Assembly (NCBI RefSeq): GCF_003049525.1
Contig: NZ_PYWL01000008.1
Span: forward strand, 156,081 to 220,080
DNA from: Lysinibacillus fusiformis
GTDB lineage: Bacteria; Bacillota; Bacilli; Bacillales_A; Planococcaceae
Length of the DNA stretch: 64,000 bases
Direction of reading: 5' to 3'
Shown here: one piece after another, positions 18,787-28,110 of the stretch
Numbering within the stretch: the stretch's first letter is position 1
Layout: the number at the start of each line of letters is the position of its first letter
Notes under the pieces: generated by a model
Seen by the model: the letters and a program-made list of their open reading frames with translations, nothing else
The model's database searches: none
What the model was told of the DNA's origin: nothing
Translations under genes and position numbers: made by a program

Positions 18787-19637
18787 AATTTTTAGTGCTC
18801 GGCGCTTCTGGCATGGCGGGTCATACCATTTCCATCTACTTACGGGAGCAAGGGTATGATGTGACAACGTATACGAGAACTGCTTTCGCATATGGAAATA
18901 ATATTACTGGTGATATTACAGATTTGAACTTTTTACGTTCACTTCTTCAAGACCATCAGTATGATATTGTCATTAATTGTATCGGTATGTTAAATAAAGA
19001 ATGTGAGGCAAATCCTGAGAAGAGTATTTTCTTGAATAGTTATTTACCACATGCTATCGTATCTCTCCTTGAAAATCGCCAGACGAAGCTTATTCATATG
19101 AGTACCGATTGTGTATTTTCAGGTGAAAACGCACCCTATTATGAAAATAGTGTAAAGGACGGAACTACCTTTTATGACCGTACAAAGGGTTTAGGCGAAA
19201 TTGATCATACCAAACATTTAACATTCCGTAATTCAATTATTGGCCCTGATTTGAAAATGGATGGAATTGGGCTTTTCAATTGGTTTATGCACCAAAAAGG
19301 TCCGATTCACGGCTATACTGGTGCTATTTGGACGGGGGTCACAACCCTCACCCTAGCGAAAGCCATGGAGCAAGCAGCACATGAAGAATTAACTGGACTC
19401 TATCATCTTGTCAATACATCGCCTATATCCAAATACGATCTGCTTCAGTTATTGAATAAGCACTTTATGGACCATACAATAAAGATTACTCCACATCAGC
19501 TTATTAATGTTAATAAAACTTTAATTAATACTAGAAACGATTTTTCCTTTACGGTCCCTAGCTATGAAGAAATGATAATTGACATGAAGGAATGGATTTT
19601 GCAGCACAAGGATTTATATCCTCACTATATTTCTTAA
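18783..19637 (+). CDS. RmlD/CapF-like SDR sugar-nucleotide reductase
   Basis: Short-chain reductase, 284 aa from the ATG at 18783 (GGAGG upstream; a longer frame begins inside capE). The N-terminus FLVLGASGMAGHTI is a Rossmann nucleotide site; NCIGMLNKECE and MSTDCVFSGE match dTDP-4-dehydrorhamnose reductase-like proteins. It most likely reduces the 4-keto sugar made by the preceding enzyme. The classical CapF has an extra cupin domain that is absent here. No CapG/WecB-like 2-epimerase is adjacent, so the final sugar is uncertain. Confidence 0.8.
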   Translation: MKFLVLGASGMAGHTISIYLREQGYDVTTYTRTAFAYGNNITGDITDLNFLRSLLQDHQYDIVINCIGMLNKECEANPEKSIFLNSYLPHAIVSLLENRQTKLIHMSTDCVFSGENAPYYENSVKDGTTFYDRTKGLGEIDHTKHLTFRNSIIGPDLKMDGIGLFNWFMHQKGPIHGYTGAIWTGVTTLTLAKAMEQAAHEELTGLYHLVNTSPISKYDLLQLLNKHFMDHTIKITPHQLINVNKTLINTRNDFSFTVPSYEEMIIDMKEWILQHKDLYPHYIS

Positions 19638-19643
19638 AACTTC

Positions 19644-19690
19644 AACTCTATTACGAGTATTGTTACGTTACTCATAATGGAGTTTTTCTA
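19644..19690 (+). terminator. Terminator of the glycan operon
   Basis: Imperfect ~16-bp stem (19644-19659 with 19669-19684) followed by TTTTTC, directly after the reductase stop and convergent with the hydrolase gene. Confidence 0.75.
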
Positions 19691-20455
19691 TTGAATGACT
19701 GTGCCCACTGGCAATTGTCCTTCCTTGATCCAATTCTCTACAAAACGATTAAAAAATGCAGGCTGGGCTAATGATACTCCATGCCCTATGTTGTTTAACA
19801 TGATTCCTTTTGCATTTGGATGGCTTTGTACAAGCTTTTGTGCAGATTTTTTCATTATTTTTTTCTCTTGATTGCCAACAGTAATTAAAATATGCCCCTG
19901 TGCATTGTGGAAATTTCGTGGGATTGAAAACGTCATATTTTCTTGTAAAACCTGAATTAATGCATCGTATGTTATCTTAGTGCTATCATGATAATAGCGG
20001 TCAAAATAGCGATCATCGATGTATAAGGTTTTCGCTTGAAGCTTTGCGAAGGTTTTATTTTTGATAAGCGGGAATGATAGTCGGAGAAACGGCCGAATCA
20101 TCCATGCTGTAGTAGGTGAAGGGATAACAAGAGCACTATTAATAATCGAAAAGTGGATTAAACTAGGCTTTATGCTTAACATTTGTATGGCAATTTGAGC
20201 ACCTAATGAAAAGCCAATAACAATTACCTGCTTGCCATTCGCCTTTTCCTCTAAGAGCTGTACGAGATGTTGTGCACATTGCTCAATAGAAAATGAATGA
20301 TCGGACACAAGCTCAGGCACTACACAGTGATACTTGGAGAAGTGCTGAATTTGTTGTTCCCACATCCATCCCCCAACACCACCCCCATGAAGAAACATCA
20401 TCACTGGACCGTCGAAATGGCCATACTCTTTATATTGCATAATGGATTCATGCAC
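19688..20455 (-). CDS. Alpha/beta-fold hydrolase
   Basis: Serine hydrolase of about 255 aa. It has the oxyanion segment MFLHGGGVGGWMW, the nucleophile elbow GFSLGAQ (Ser in GxSxG), and a C-terminal NIGHGVSLAQP with the likely catalytic His. Substrate unknown; esterase or carboxylic-ester hydrolases are common in this group. The start is unclear: the GTG at 20455 sits against a GTAGG, and an in-frame ATG at 20440 gives MQYKEYGHFDGP, which resembles the usual family start. Confidence 0.82.
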   Translation of the reverse strand: MHESIMQYKEYGHFDGPVMMFLHGGGVGGWMWEQQIQHFSKYHCVVPELVSDHSFSIEQCAQHLVQLLEEKANGKQVIVIGFSLGAQIAIQMLSIKPSLIHFSIINSALVIPSPTTAWMIRPFLRLSFPLIKNKTFAKLQAKTLYIDDRYFDRYYHDSTKITYDALIQVLQENMTFSIPRNFHNAQGHILITVGNQEKKIMKKSAQKLVQSHPNAKGIMLNNIGHGVSLAQPAFFNRFVENWIKEGQLPVGTVIQ

Positions 20456-20598
20456 CTACTTTCTTTACTGTTTAGCTTCTCAAAAGCTTGTTTGAGATTG
20501 ATTGAATGTCTGGTTTTTTGTATTTCCTGGGCAATTGTTAACGTATGTCTTTCTCGATACGGAAATTAATTGCCTCAAACCTGTCAAAATGGAATCAT

Positions 20599-21834
20599 TT
20601 ACAAATGATCATCCCAAAAGTCCTTACTAAAACTCGTGTTTGCTTGATGCTTCCCTGCTGGTTTTACAATATCAGAACCTCTTAAAATGACACCTTTTCC
20701 AAATTTCTGTTCAATTTGATCTACCAATTTAATAATGGGTTCGTCTTTAATATGATCTTCAAAATCAAAAAAAGTTAGCTGCTGAGTCATCTCTTTAATG
20801 TCACTTACATTGGAAATAGTCACACCCAATAATCGAACAGGCTCCTCATTCCAGTTTTTATTAAACAGATTCCACGCCTGTTCAACTATATCCTCTTTTG
20901 AAAATATCGCGTTATTGACTGATTTACTCCGTGTATACGTTTCCCAAGAAGCTGTACGGATGATAATACTCACAGTCACTCCTGCGAGCTTTTTAGCCTT
21001 TAATCTTTCTGCTACCTTTTCAGAAAGAGTTGTCATTATTTTATATAATTCATCTCGGTCAGTCGTATCATGAGATAATGTTGTCGAATTCCCTACACTC
21101 TTCGTATCATATATTGCTTCTGGATCAACAGGTCGGTCATCCTCGCCATTGGCCTTCTGTTTCAAGCGAAGTCCATTGATGCCAAACTTCTGTTTTAATG
21201 TGTATTCATCAGCCGCAGCTAATTCTCCAATCGTTTGTATACCTAACTCTTTCAGTTTTTCTGCTGTGCTTTTCCCGATTCCATGCATCTCTTTAACATT
21301 CAATGGCCACAAAACTGAAGGGACATCACGTTTACGTAATATTGTAATGCCCATCGGCTTTCTCATTTCACTGGCCATTTTTGCTAAAAACTTATTGGGT
21401 GCAATGCCGATTGAACAAGGCAATTGTAGTTCGTTCCAAATTCTATCTTGTATACCATGTACATGTTCTAATACATTTTGTCCTTCGATTATAGGCAATT
21501 GTATATATCCTTCATCTATAGAAACGGGTTGAAGTATTTCACTATACTCTTTCAGTAATCCAAAAAAAGATTTTGAAGCAGCTCTATATCGTTCAAAATT
21601 TGGAGGTAGCACAATTAACTCTGGGCATTTTCTTCTGGCCTCACCGACATTCATGGTTGTATATACACCACTTTTTCTAGCTTCATAGCTACACGTAATA
21701 ACAATCCCTCTACGTTCTTTTGGATTACCTGCAATGGCTATAGGTTTTCCCTTTAATGAGGGATCGTAAATTTGTTCCACTGAGGCATAAAAGCAATTAA
21801 GGTCAATATGTAAAATGATTCTTCCTTTATGCAA
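20599..21834 (-). CDS. dinB: Y-family DNA polymerase IV (DinB/YqjH-like)
   Basis: Translesion DNA polymerase, 411 aa. Catalytic-site motifs are HIDLNCFYASVE (first metal-binding Asp) and QPVSIDEGYI (Asp-Glu pair). The thumb has MHGIGKSTAEKLKELGI, and the little-finger domain follows. A C-terminal QLTFFDFE segment resembles a beta-clamp binding motif (QLxLF type). It most resembles B. subtilis YqjH in the motifs I can recall. I see no clear LexA box upstream. Confidence 0.93.
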   Translation of the reverse strand: MHKGRIILHIDLNCFYASVEQIYDPSLKGKPIAIAGNPKERRGIVITCSYEARKSGVYTTMNVGEARRKCPELIVLPPNFERYRAASKSFFGLLKEYSEILQPVSIDEGYIQLPIIEGQNVLEHVHGIQDRIWNELQLPCSIGIAPNKFLAKMASEMRKPMGITILRKRDVPSVLWPLNVKEMHGIGKSTAEKLKELGIQTIGELAAADEYTLKQKFGINGLRLKQKANGEDDRPVDPEAIYDTKSVGNSTTLSHDTTDRDELYKIMTTLSEKVAERLKAKKLAGVTVSIIIRTASWETYTRSKSVNNAIFSKEDIVEQAWNLFNKNWNEEPVRLLGVTISNVSDIKEMTQQLTFFDFEDHIKDEPIIKLVDQIEQKFGKGVILRGSDIVKPAGKHQANTSFSKDFWDDHL

Positions 21835-21943
21835 TTTCGTTCACCTCACGTTGATTTTAATGTTAGCTATATTTTATCATATATGAGTCCTTTCACACTT
21901 AATCTACCGTCTAAGCAAAGCATGTTTTTATAGGTTTCACAAT

Positions 21944-22010
21944 AAAATAAAAAGGTTCTTTTGATGTATACTCTCGGAAATCAAGTGACATCAAAAAAAC
22001 CTTTTATTTT
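21944..22010 (-). terminator. Terminator of the rpiR-family gene
   Basis: Long imperfect inverted repeat (21944-21967 with 21988-22010), AT-rich, just downstream of the regulator stop at 22052. It would also insulate dinB. Confidence 0.65.
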
Positions 22011-22051
22011 GGTTACCTATCCTATTAGAATCTATCCGATGAGCTCCCTTA

Positions 22052-22915
22052 TTACTGATTAGTAAATGGTGAGAAATCATCACTTGTTTGGTCGTAATCT
22101 TCCATCCGCTTTTGAACCTTTATTTCATCAGAAGCTGCTATTCCTGTTATTAGTAGATTAAGTAGTGCAAAGGTTGGTGTAGCACCTTTTAGAGAAATAG
22201 GAGAAGGAGCAACCACCTTAAACAAAATGTCCGAAAGAAGCCCTAATGGCGACAATTCATCGTCTGTTATGCCTATCACTTGTGCCCCTTTTTTCTTTGC
22301 TGCTTTGACAAATGCATTCGTTTCTTTTGAATATCGAGGAAAAGAAATAGCCACCAATAATGTCTTTTCATCGATTAAGGATAATAAATAATTAGAATCC
22401 TCTATTTCTCCACGATATAAAAACGTATTTCCTACAACAACATTGAGACTAAACGATAGCCAGTTAGCAGGACCATATGAGGAACGGAAGCCTATGACGA
22501 TTCTCTTTTCAGAACTAATTAAAAGATCTATAGCTTTTTTATACTGGGTGTAATCTATTTGTTCTAACGTTGCACGTATATACGAAGTATCTTTCTCGAT
22601 TACATGTTGAATTAAATTTGTATCTTTTAAAGACTTGGACGTAGATCGAAGCCCTTCAATTGGATCTGAAATGGGTGAAGAATCTTCTAATAAAGTAGCT
22701 TGAATTTCTTTTTGCAATTCGCTAAATCCAGAATACCCAAGAGCATATGATAACCTAATCACCGTTGTATCGCTTGTTTCACTTGCAATACCTAGCTGCT
22801 TCGATGTTTGAAATGCAACCTCTTTCGGAAAGTCAACAATATATTTTGCAACTAATTTCTGTCTTTTTGTTAGTTCATTAAATTGTTTTCTAATTCTTTC
22901 ATTATAATTATCCAT
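22052..22915 (-). CDS. MurR/RpiR-family transcriptional regulator
   Basis: Regulator of 287 aa. The N-terminal ~75 residues form the RpiR helix-turn-helix (ELTKRQKLVAKYIVDFP, SETSDTTVIRLSYALGYSGFSELQ). The C-terminal SIS domain (about 125-260) includes IVIGFRSSYGPANWLS, VAISFPRYSKETN and VIGITDDELSPLG. SIS domains bind phosphosugars or amino-sugar phosphates. MurR relatives sense MurNAc-6P, and here the neighbours are peptide and D-amino-acid genes. It may control the hydrolase genes upstream, but its binding sites were not identified. Confidence 0.88.
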   Translation of the reverse strand: MDNYNERIRKQFNELTKRQKLVAKYIVDFPKEVAFQTSKQLGIASETSDTTVIRLSYALGYSGFSELQKEIQATLLEDSSPISDPIEGLRSTSKSLKDTNLIQHVIEKDTSYIRATLEQIDYTQYKKAIDLLISSEKRIVIGFRSSYGPANWLSFSLNVVVGNTFLYRGEIEDSNYLLSLIDEKTLLVAISFPRYSKETNAFVKAAKKKGAQVIGITDDELSPLGLLSDILFKVVAPSPISLKGATPTFALLNLLITGIAASDEIKVQKRMEDYDQTSDDFSPFTNQ

Positions 22916-23435
22916 ACAGCCAGCCCTTCCAATGAGTTAATCTAGGTATGTAACTTATTTAATACAGGTTCAGTAAATGGTTGATGACTAAAAAAACTCC
23001 CATTTTATTATTCAGTATGCATCACTTTTATATTTAAAAAACCACTAAATCACTTAGAGATAATGAGCTCCAAGTTTTATACTTTTATCTGTCGGTGTAA
23101 TGTATCCAATGAACAATTACTATAGTACAAACATTCAATCTATTACGTAGGTAATTTGGTAATTACACGAACCTTTATTGTGAGTTTTATGTATAATTTC
23201 AGTTTCATATTTTTAGCATATCCCTAACCCGTGTAACCTTTCAACCTTAGATTCTAGGGCATTCACTATAAATATATTTAGTGTGAATACCCCAACATTA
23301 ATTGATTTTCAACAAGAAAATAACTTACTAGTTGTAACATCATCATACCATTTAGCTATGAGTTATGTTATAGTTGTATATTTTTTCATAACCGATTATA
23401 TTTGATAAATTATTAATAGCCTTTGGGTTTAAAAG
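22916..23435. other. AT-rich intergenic stretch with no recognised gene
   Basis: 520 bp between the rpiR-family gene and the class A-like hydrolase. I find no convincing coding frame with a ribosome site. One inverted repeat (23263-23270 with 23281-23288, continuing as TGTGAAT) could be a weak terminator or operator. The rpiR promoter must lie in the first ~100 bp. Confidence 0.5.
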
Positions 23436-24335
23436 CTAAACGGTTACTTTATTAAGAAAATGATTATAAGCAACTCTCGATAATTTAGATATGAAACTAG
23501 CACCTTCTGCTTCAGTATTATTTCCTATAGAAAATACTGAAATGATAAAATTACCTTTATTATCAGGTAGCTGGACTATCCCTGAATCATTGACAACACT
23601 TGCAATGGTGCCAGTTTTATGAGCAACAACTGTATTTTGAGGTAATAAATAAGGTATTCTACTTCGAAATTGTTGCTTGGCAAGGATTTCAAACATATCA
23701 TGACAAGCTTTTTCAGAGATTAATTGCTTATTTGCCATTTTTTCTAATAAAAGTGCCATATCAGCTGCGGTTGTTACATTGTTTGCATGACTTTCTTTAA
23801 ATACAATTGAATGATGATCAATTTCACCATTTTTAAATCGACGGTTAATGTCATTATAAGTGTCCATTGAGAATTTTTGTGGAGGTAATCCCACACAAGA
23901 GCAAAGAAGCTCCCAGCAGCTGAGACGAATGTAAGTATTGCTTAGTCCAATTTCTTTCATATATTGATTTACATTTTCTTTCCCTAAAATACTCAATAAC
24001 TTATCTGTTCCCACATTATCACTAACAATTATCATCATAGTCGCTAAATTTTTTATCGTAACGTCGATTCCAGGAATTAACTCCTTAAATATACCTGATC
24101 CATTGACTAAATCCTCTTCTTCCAACCTAATATGTTCTTTTAGTTCGACCTTCCCCATTTGAACATCACGATATAAAGTGGCCAAAATAGGAATCTTAAA
24201 AACACTTGCAGCTTGAAATAAACGATTCTCATTTATTGCAGCAGTCTCTCCAGATTCCAGATGTTTCACATAAACCCCGAATGTCCCAGTAGCTTCTTGT
24301 ATAATTTTTTCCAAACTCTCCTGTAATCCCATCAT
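23436..24335 (-). CDS. Class A beta-lactamase-related serine hydrolase
   Basis: Penicillin-recognising fold, about 299 aa. The three motifs are SVFK (SxxK nucleophile near residue 45), SDN near 105 and KTG near 240, the class A set. There is no signal peptide: the protein starts MMGLQESLEKI, so it appears cytoplasmic, unlike secreted penicillinases. An unusual Cys-rich segment CWELLCSCVG lies mid-protein. I chose the ATG at 24335 because GAGAGG is six bases upstream; the ATG at 24341 is immediately against it. It follows the class C-type hydrolase within about 55 bp. A D-peptide hydrolase role is inferred from context only. Confidence 0.82.
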   Translation of the reverse strand: MMGLQESLEKIIQEATGTFGVYVKHLESGETAAINENRLFQAASVFKIPILATLYRDVQMGKVELKEHIRLEEEDLVNGSGIFKELIPGIDVTIKNLATMMIIVSDNVGTDKLLSILGKENVNQYMKEIGLSNTYIRLSCWELLCSCVGLPPQKFSMDTYNDINRRFKNGEIDHHSIVFKESHANNVTTAADMALLLEKMANKQLISEKACHDMFEILAKQQFRSRIPYLLPQNTVVAHKTGTIASVVNDSGIVQLPDNKGNFIISVFSIGNNTEAEGASFISKLSRVAYNHFLNKVTV

Positions 24336-24390
24336 CAACATCCTCTCAAATTTCTACATAAGGAGTTCAATATGAAAACCTTGGAACTCA

Positions 24391-25827
24391 CTAGTTAAGT
24401 GGTATATTTACGGAAACTTTAGGGAATTGTCTAAAATGATATGATATTCCGTATGCTTCACTATTATCATCCACTAGTATCTCAGCTATTTCTGTAAAGT
24501 CATTAAAATATGCTATAAACATGTTATCGCTCACAAAAGTTATTGGTATCTCTACATTTTGTGAGAGTAGAACTGGGTTTCCTTCCTTGATTTTAATGCA
24601 CACTTTCGTCCCTTCATTCGATTGATATTCTCCTTGATACTGTTGAAGTCGTTCTTCTGAAATATCATATTCTTCAAAGGTAAGGTGATTGGCGTCTACC
24701 TCCCTTTCACTCAAAGCATTAAATGCAAGTTGCATAATTCGGGCAGCAGGTACACCTGCCAAGTTAGTTAATACAACACCTGTAACCCCTTTTTCAGGTA
24801 AAATACTTAATTGAGCTGAAATTCCCTTGAGCCCTCCACCATGTTCAATAAGAGTAGTGCCAAAATAATCGGGAGTAATCATAAAACCGTACCCATAGAA
24901 TCTTCCAGGTTGTAATTGAATATGGGGCTTAGTCATTTCTTTTACACTTTCTTCTGATAATATTTGCTTACCATCTACTACACCAGCATTACGGAAAATT
25001 TCTGCATACAATAACATGTCTCTAGCTGTAGATTTCAAAAAGCCTGCTGCTCGCATTGAAGTAGAATCCCACCAAATTGGTGCAGCCAAAACGTGTTTTG
25101 TTCCATCGCTTTTGTCCTCTGTATAGCAAGTGGTGATATTTTCATAATCAGCGTACTCCTCAATTGTGAAATAGCTGTTTTCCATACCACAAGGTGTGAG
25201 GATATGATCATATATATATTGTTCATAACTTTTTCCACTGATTCGTTCGATGATTGTTCCTAATAAGGCATATGATTCATTGGAATAACTAAAATGTGTA
25301 CCAGGTGCACCCAATAATTCAATATCTTGTTCATCAATAAACTGCATAAGTTGCTCATAAGTGTCAATTGGTCCGTGATCTTCAACATTAATATTTAAAC
25401 CTGGATATTTTTTTACAGTTGGGTCAAGATCTAGTGACCTTTTCATTGCATAAAATAACGAAGACATTGGAGGCAATCCTGCTGTGTGAGTCATAAAGTG
25501 ATGAATAGTGATATCTTTGATAGCCTCTTTATTTTTAACGTTGAATTCAGGCAAGTATTTACTAACAGGATCATGCACATTCAATTTACCGACTTCCTGC
25601 AGTTGCATAATAGCCACACAAGTAAATGATTTTGTTATCGAACCAATACCAAAAACTGTATTTTCAGTTACAGGTAGTCCATCGGCTACATTACGGAAGC
25701 CAAATCCTTTATGGTAAAGAATCTCCCCAGCTTCAGCAATTGCAACAGCAGTACCAGGAATCTTATGTTTTTCCGTTATCTTTTGACCAGCCTCTTCAAA
25801 TGCTTTTAAATTCACATCTACTTTCAT
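24391..25827 (-). CDS. Class C beta-lactamase-family serine hydrolase (D-aminopeptidase/esterase type)
   Basis: Protein of 478 aa in the AmpC/D-aminopeptidase/EstB family. SITK (SxxK) is in GIGSITKSFTC near residue 66, YSN is in FSYSNESYALLG near 183, and the third motif is EHGGG near 330. A C-terminal ~100-residue beta domain follows, as in D-aminopeptidase-like relatives. There is no obvious signal peptide, suggesting intracellular action. AAAGGAGG precedes the ATG. Flanked by a second serine hydrolase and an S9 peptidase, it may act on peptides with D-residues. Confidence 0.85.
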   Translation of the reverse strand: MKVDVNLKAFEEAGQKITEKHKIPGTAVAIAEAGEILYHKGFGFRNVADGLPVTENTVFGIGSITKSFTCVAIMQLQEVGKLNVHDPVSKYLPEFNVKNKEAIKDITIHHFMTHTAGLPPMSSLFYAMKRSLDLDPTVKKYPGLNINVEDHGPIDTYEQLMQFIDEQDIELLGAPGTHFSYSNESYALLGTIIERISGKSYEQYIYDHILTPCGMENSYFTIEEYADYENITTCYTEDKSDGTKHVLAAPIWWDSTSMRAAGFLKSTARDMLLYAEIFRNAGVVDGKQILSEESVKEMTKPHIQLQPGRFYGYGFMITPDYFGTTLIEHGGGLKGISAQLSILPEKGVTGVVLTNLAGVPAARIMQLAFNALSEREVDANHLTFEEYDISEERLQQYQGEYQSNEGTKVCIKIKEGNPVLLSQNVEIPITFVSDNMFIAYFNDFTEIAEILVDDNSEAYGISYHFRQFPKVSVNIPLN

Positions 25828-25899
25828 TTCTTTTCCTCCTTTAGAGTAGTTGTATATAATAATGTAGATCGAATCGATGATCTAACTATTATCCTCACA

Positions 25900-28005
25900 T
25901 TATTGATTCTCAGTCGTTATCAAGTTCGAAAAATTTTCTACAGGTAAATGTCTGTTTATAAAATCGAGCATTGAATTCAACCTAGCTATTCTTAATTCGG
26001 GTTTGCCGTATTGGAGGAGCCCATGACTTGATTGTGGAATACGAACCAGTTCTACTTCTCCTCCTCGACGCTTAATATGGGAATAAAACTGTTCTGCCTG
26101 CTCTATTGGACATCGTAAATCATCTTCATTGTGTAGAAGTAGAAGTGGCGTTTTTACATTATCTACATAGGCAAGAGGAGAGAATTTCCAAAGATTCTCC
26201 AAATCTGTCTTTCCAAGAAACTCCTGATCAATAAAATATGGTGCTATATCGCTTGTGCCATACATGGAAATCCAATTCGAAATACAGCCTTCAGAAACTG
26301 CTGCAAAAAATCTATCGGTGTGAGAGATGAGCCAATTTACCATGAATCCACCATAGCTAATTCCATTAACGGCTACCCTATTTTTATCAAGATATCGATT
26401 TTTTTGTAAGGCAAAGTCAAGTCCGTTCAAAATATCATTCATATCCTTTCCACCATAATCACCATGTACAGCATTGGTAAATTCTACACCGAATCCTGAG
26501 CTTCCTCGTGGGTTCGTATAGATAACTGCATAACCTCGCGCAGCGAATAATTGCAATTGATGAAAATATGTGAAACCATAAGCAGAATGTGGTCCTCCAT
26601 GAATATCTAATAGAACAGGATATTTTTTCTCAGGATCAAAGTTAGCGGGTTTTAAAATAAAACCTTGCATATACCAATTATCAACAGATTTATAGGAAAA
26701 AACCTCAGGCTCAACTACGATGAGTTCGGATAATAACTTGTCGTTGCAGTCATCCAGACGAACTTCAGTTTCAGGGAAAATGGGTACATGTAATTGAGGA
26801 AAAGCTTCTGTTGGATACCGATAATTACAGTCGGCTGTATTCGTTTCATCAATTCTAATGGCTGATAACTTCCCAGGATGATTGACTGTCGAATAGGCCA
26901 TACTAATCGTCTCTTCTCCATCAAATGAAAAATGAAAAATAGTACGGTCTCCACCAGCAATAATTACCGGATGATCGTCATTTTTATCATTCGAGAATCT
27001 AACAATTTCATTTCTTCCTTCATGGGTACTAAGCGCATAAATATACCTACTATTATTAGACCATTGAGGGCGAAGTGCATATCTGAGATTACGCATATCT
27101 GTAAAAGTCATATCAAGGAGGGTGTCTTGATATTTTTTGCTTAAAGATCTAACATCCCCTCCCTCTGAAGGTATGACTAATAATTCCTTCTGTTCTGCAT
27201 GGTTGCCAAAAAACGCTATCCACTTTCCATCAGGTGAGTAAGAAGGTGAGCTTGCTTCCGTATCACTGTATAGCAACTCCGCATCTCCTCCGGAAGAAGA
27301 AACTCGATAAACCTTTCCTCCAAAAAGAAAATTTTCATTTTCTGCGTTTGAACTGAACACGATATATTCTCCATCTGGTGACACGTCAGGCTGATGAACT
27401 TCATTTATTCCTTTTGTTATCAAAACGAATGTTCCAGTATCTATATGAATAGCAACAATTTGACGTTTGTACGGTTTATGAAACCCAGTTCCATCATTTT
27501 TGTAATATAGATGATGATAGCGTTTAGCCCCATCTCTCCATAACTTATCCTCTTGTTCCTTCTCACTCTTTGCTTCATGAATTGTTGCATTTTCATGAAA
27601 GGTTTCTAGTTCCGAATGTACAATTACAGGTACCAATCCATATATCGTTTTACCGTTAGGAGCCCATACTATTGAGCTAATTCCTTGACGAAACTTTGTC
27701 AGACACCGGGCCTCTCCACCATCGAGAGATAACAGCCATGCCTGCATTCCGTAAGCACGGTCCGAGATAAATGCTATGGTTTTTCCATCGGGTGACCAGA
27801 TAGGATTGACGTTCCTTGTGCCTGAGGATGTTAAAACTCTTCGTGTTTTTCCTTCTACATCGCTTAAATATAAATGTGTTTCGTAATTATTTTCTTTCAC
27901 AGCTATGGTTCTTTCATAAACTACCTGTTGTCCATCAGGAGAAATGACAGGATTGCTTGGCCATTCAAAGTTATAAATATCTTCTGGCACTGTAGTTCTT
28001 AACAT
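25900..28005 (-). CDS. S9-family prolyl oligopeptidase-like peptidase
   Basis: Intracellular serine peptidase of 701 aa. The N-terminal ~410 residues are a TolB/WD-like beta-propeller (repeats such as NPIWSPDGKTIAFISD and PSYSPDGKWIAFFG). The C-terminal alpha/beta-hydrolase domain has Ser550 in GISYGGF, Asp629 in NEDDLRCP and His661 in SSHGLL. The layout fits acylaminoacyl-peptidase or dipeptidyl-peptidase-type enzymes, which release N-terminal blocked residues or dipeptides from short peptides. TAAGGAG precedes the ATG. It follows the M20 gene by about 105 bp. Likely task: trimming peptides imported by the Opp system. Confidence 0.9.
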   Translation of the reverse strand: MLRTTVPEDIYNFEWPSNPVISPDGQQVVYERTIAVKENNYETHLYLSDVEGKTRRVLTSSGTRNVNPIWSPDGKTIAFISDRAYGMQAWLLSLDGGEARCLTKFRQGISSIVWAPNGKTIYGLVPVIVHSELETFHENATIHEAKSEKEQEDKLWRDGAKRYHHLYYKNDGTGFHKPYKRQIVAIHIDTGTFVLITKGINEVHQPDVSPDGEYIVFSSNAENENFLFGGKVYRVSSSGGDAELLYSDTEASSPSYSPDGKWIAFFGNHAEQKELLVIPSEGGDVRSLSKKYQDTLLDMTFTDMRNLRYALRPQWSNNSRYIYALSTHEGRNEIVRFSNDKNDDHPVIIAGGDRTIFHFSFDGEETISMAYSTVNHPGKLSAIRIDETNTADCNYRYPTEAFPQLHVPIFPETEVRLDDCNDKLLSELIVVEPEVFSYKSVDNWYMQGFILKPANFDPEKKYPVLLDIHGGPHSAYGFTYFHQLQLFAARGYAVIYTNPRGSSGFGVEFTNAVHGDYGGKDMNDILNGLDFALQKNRYLDKNRVAVNGISYGGFMVNWLISHTDRFFAAVSEGCISNWISMYGTSDIAPYFIDQEFLGKTDLENLWKFSPLAYVDNVKTPLLLLHNEDDLRCPIEQAEQFYSHIKRRGGEVELVRIPQSSHGLLQYGKPELRIARLNSMLDFINRHLPVENFSNLITTENQ

Positions 28006-28110
28006 CTTTTAGCACTCCTTATTAATAATAGATATTTCACTATTGCAATTCTTCAGAAAAATACTTTCGCAATATTCTAATCTAGTCTCTTCTACTAATT
28101 TTCACTAATA

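Noticed and set aside
22916..23435. Possible small gene or ncRNA in the 520-bp gap
   Set aside because: No frame with start signals and no strong structure; one weak inverted repeat only.
23436..24335. Calling the class A-like protein an antibiotic-resistance beta-lactamase
   Set aside because: No signal peptide and a metabolic gene context.
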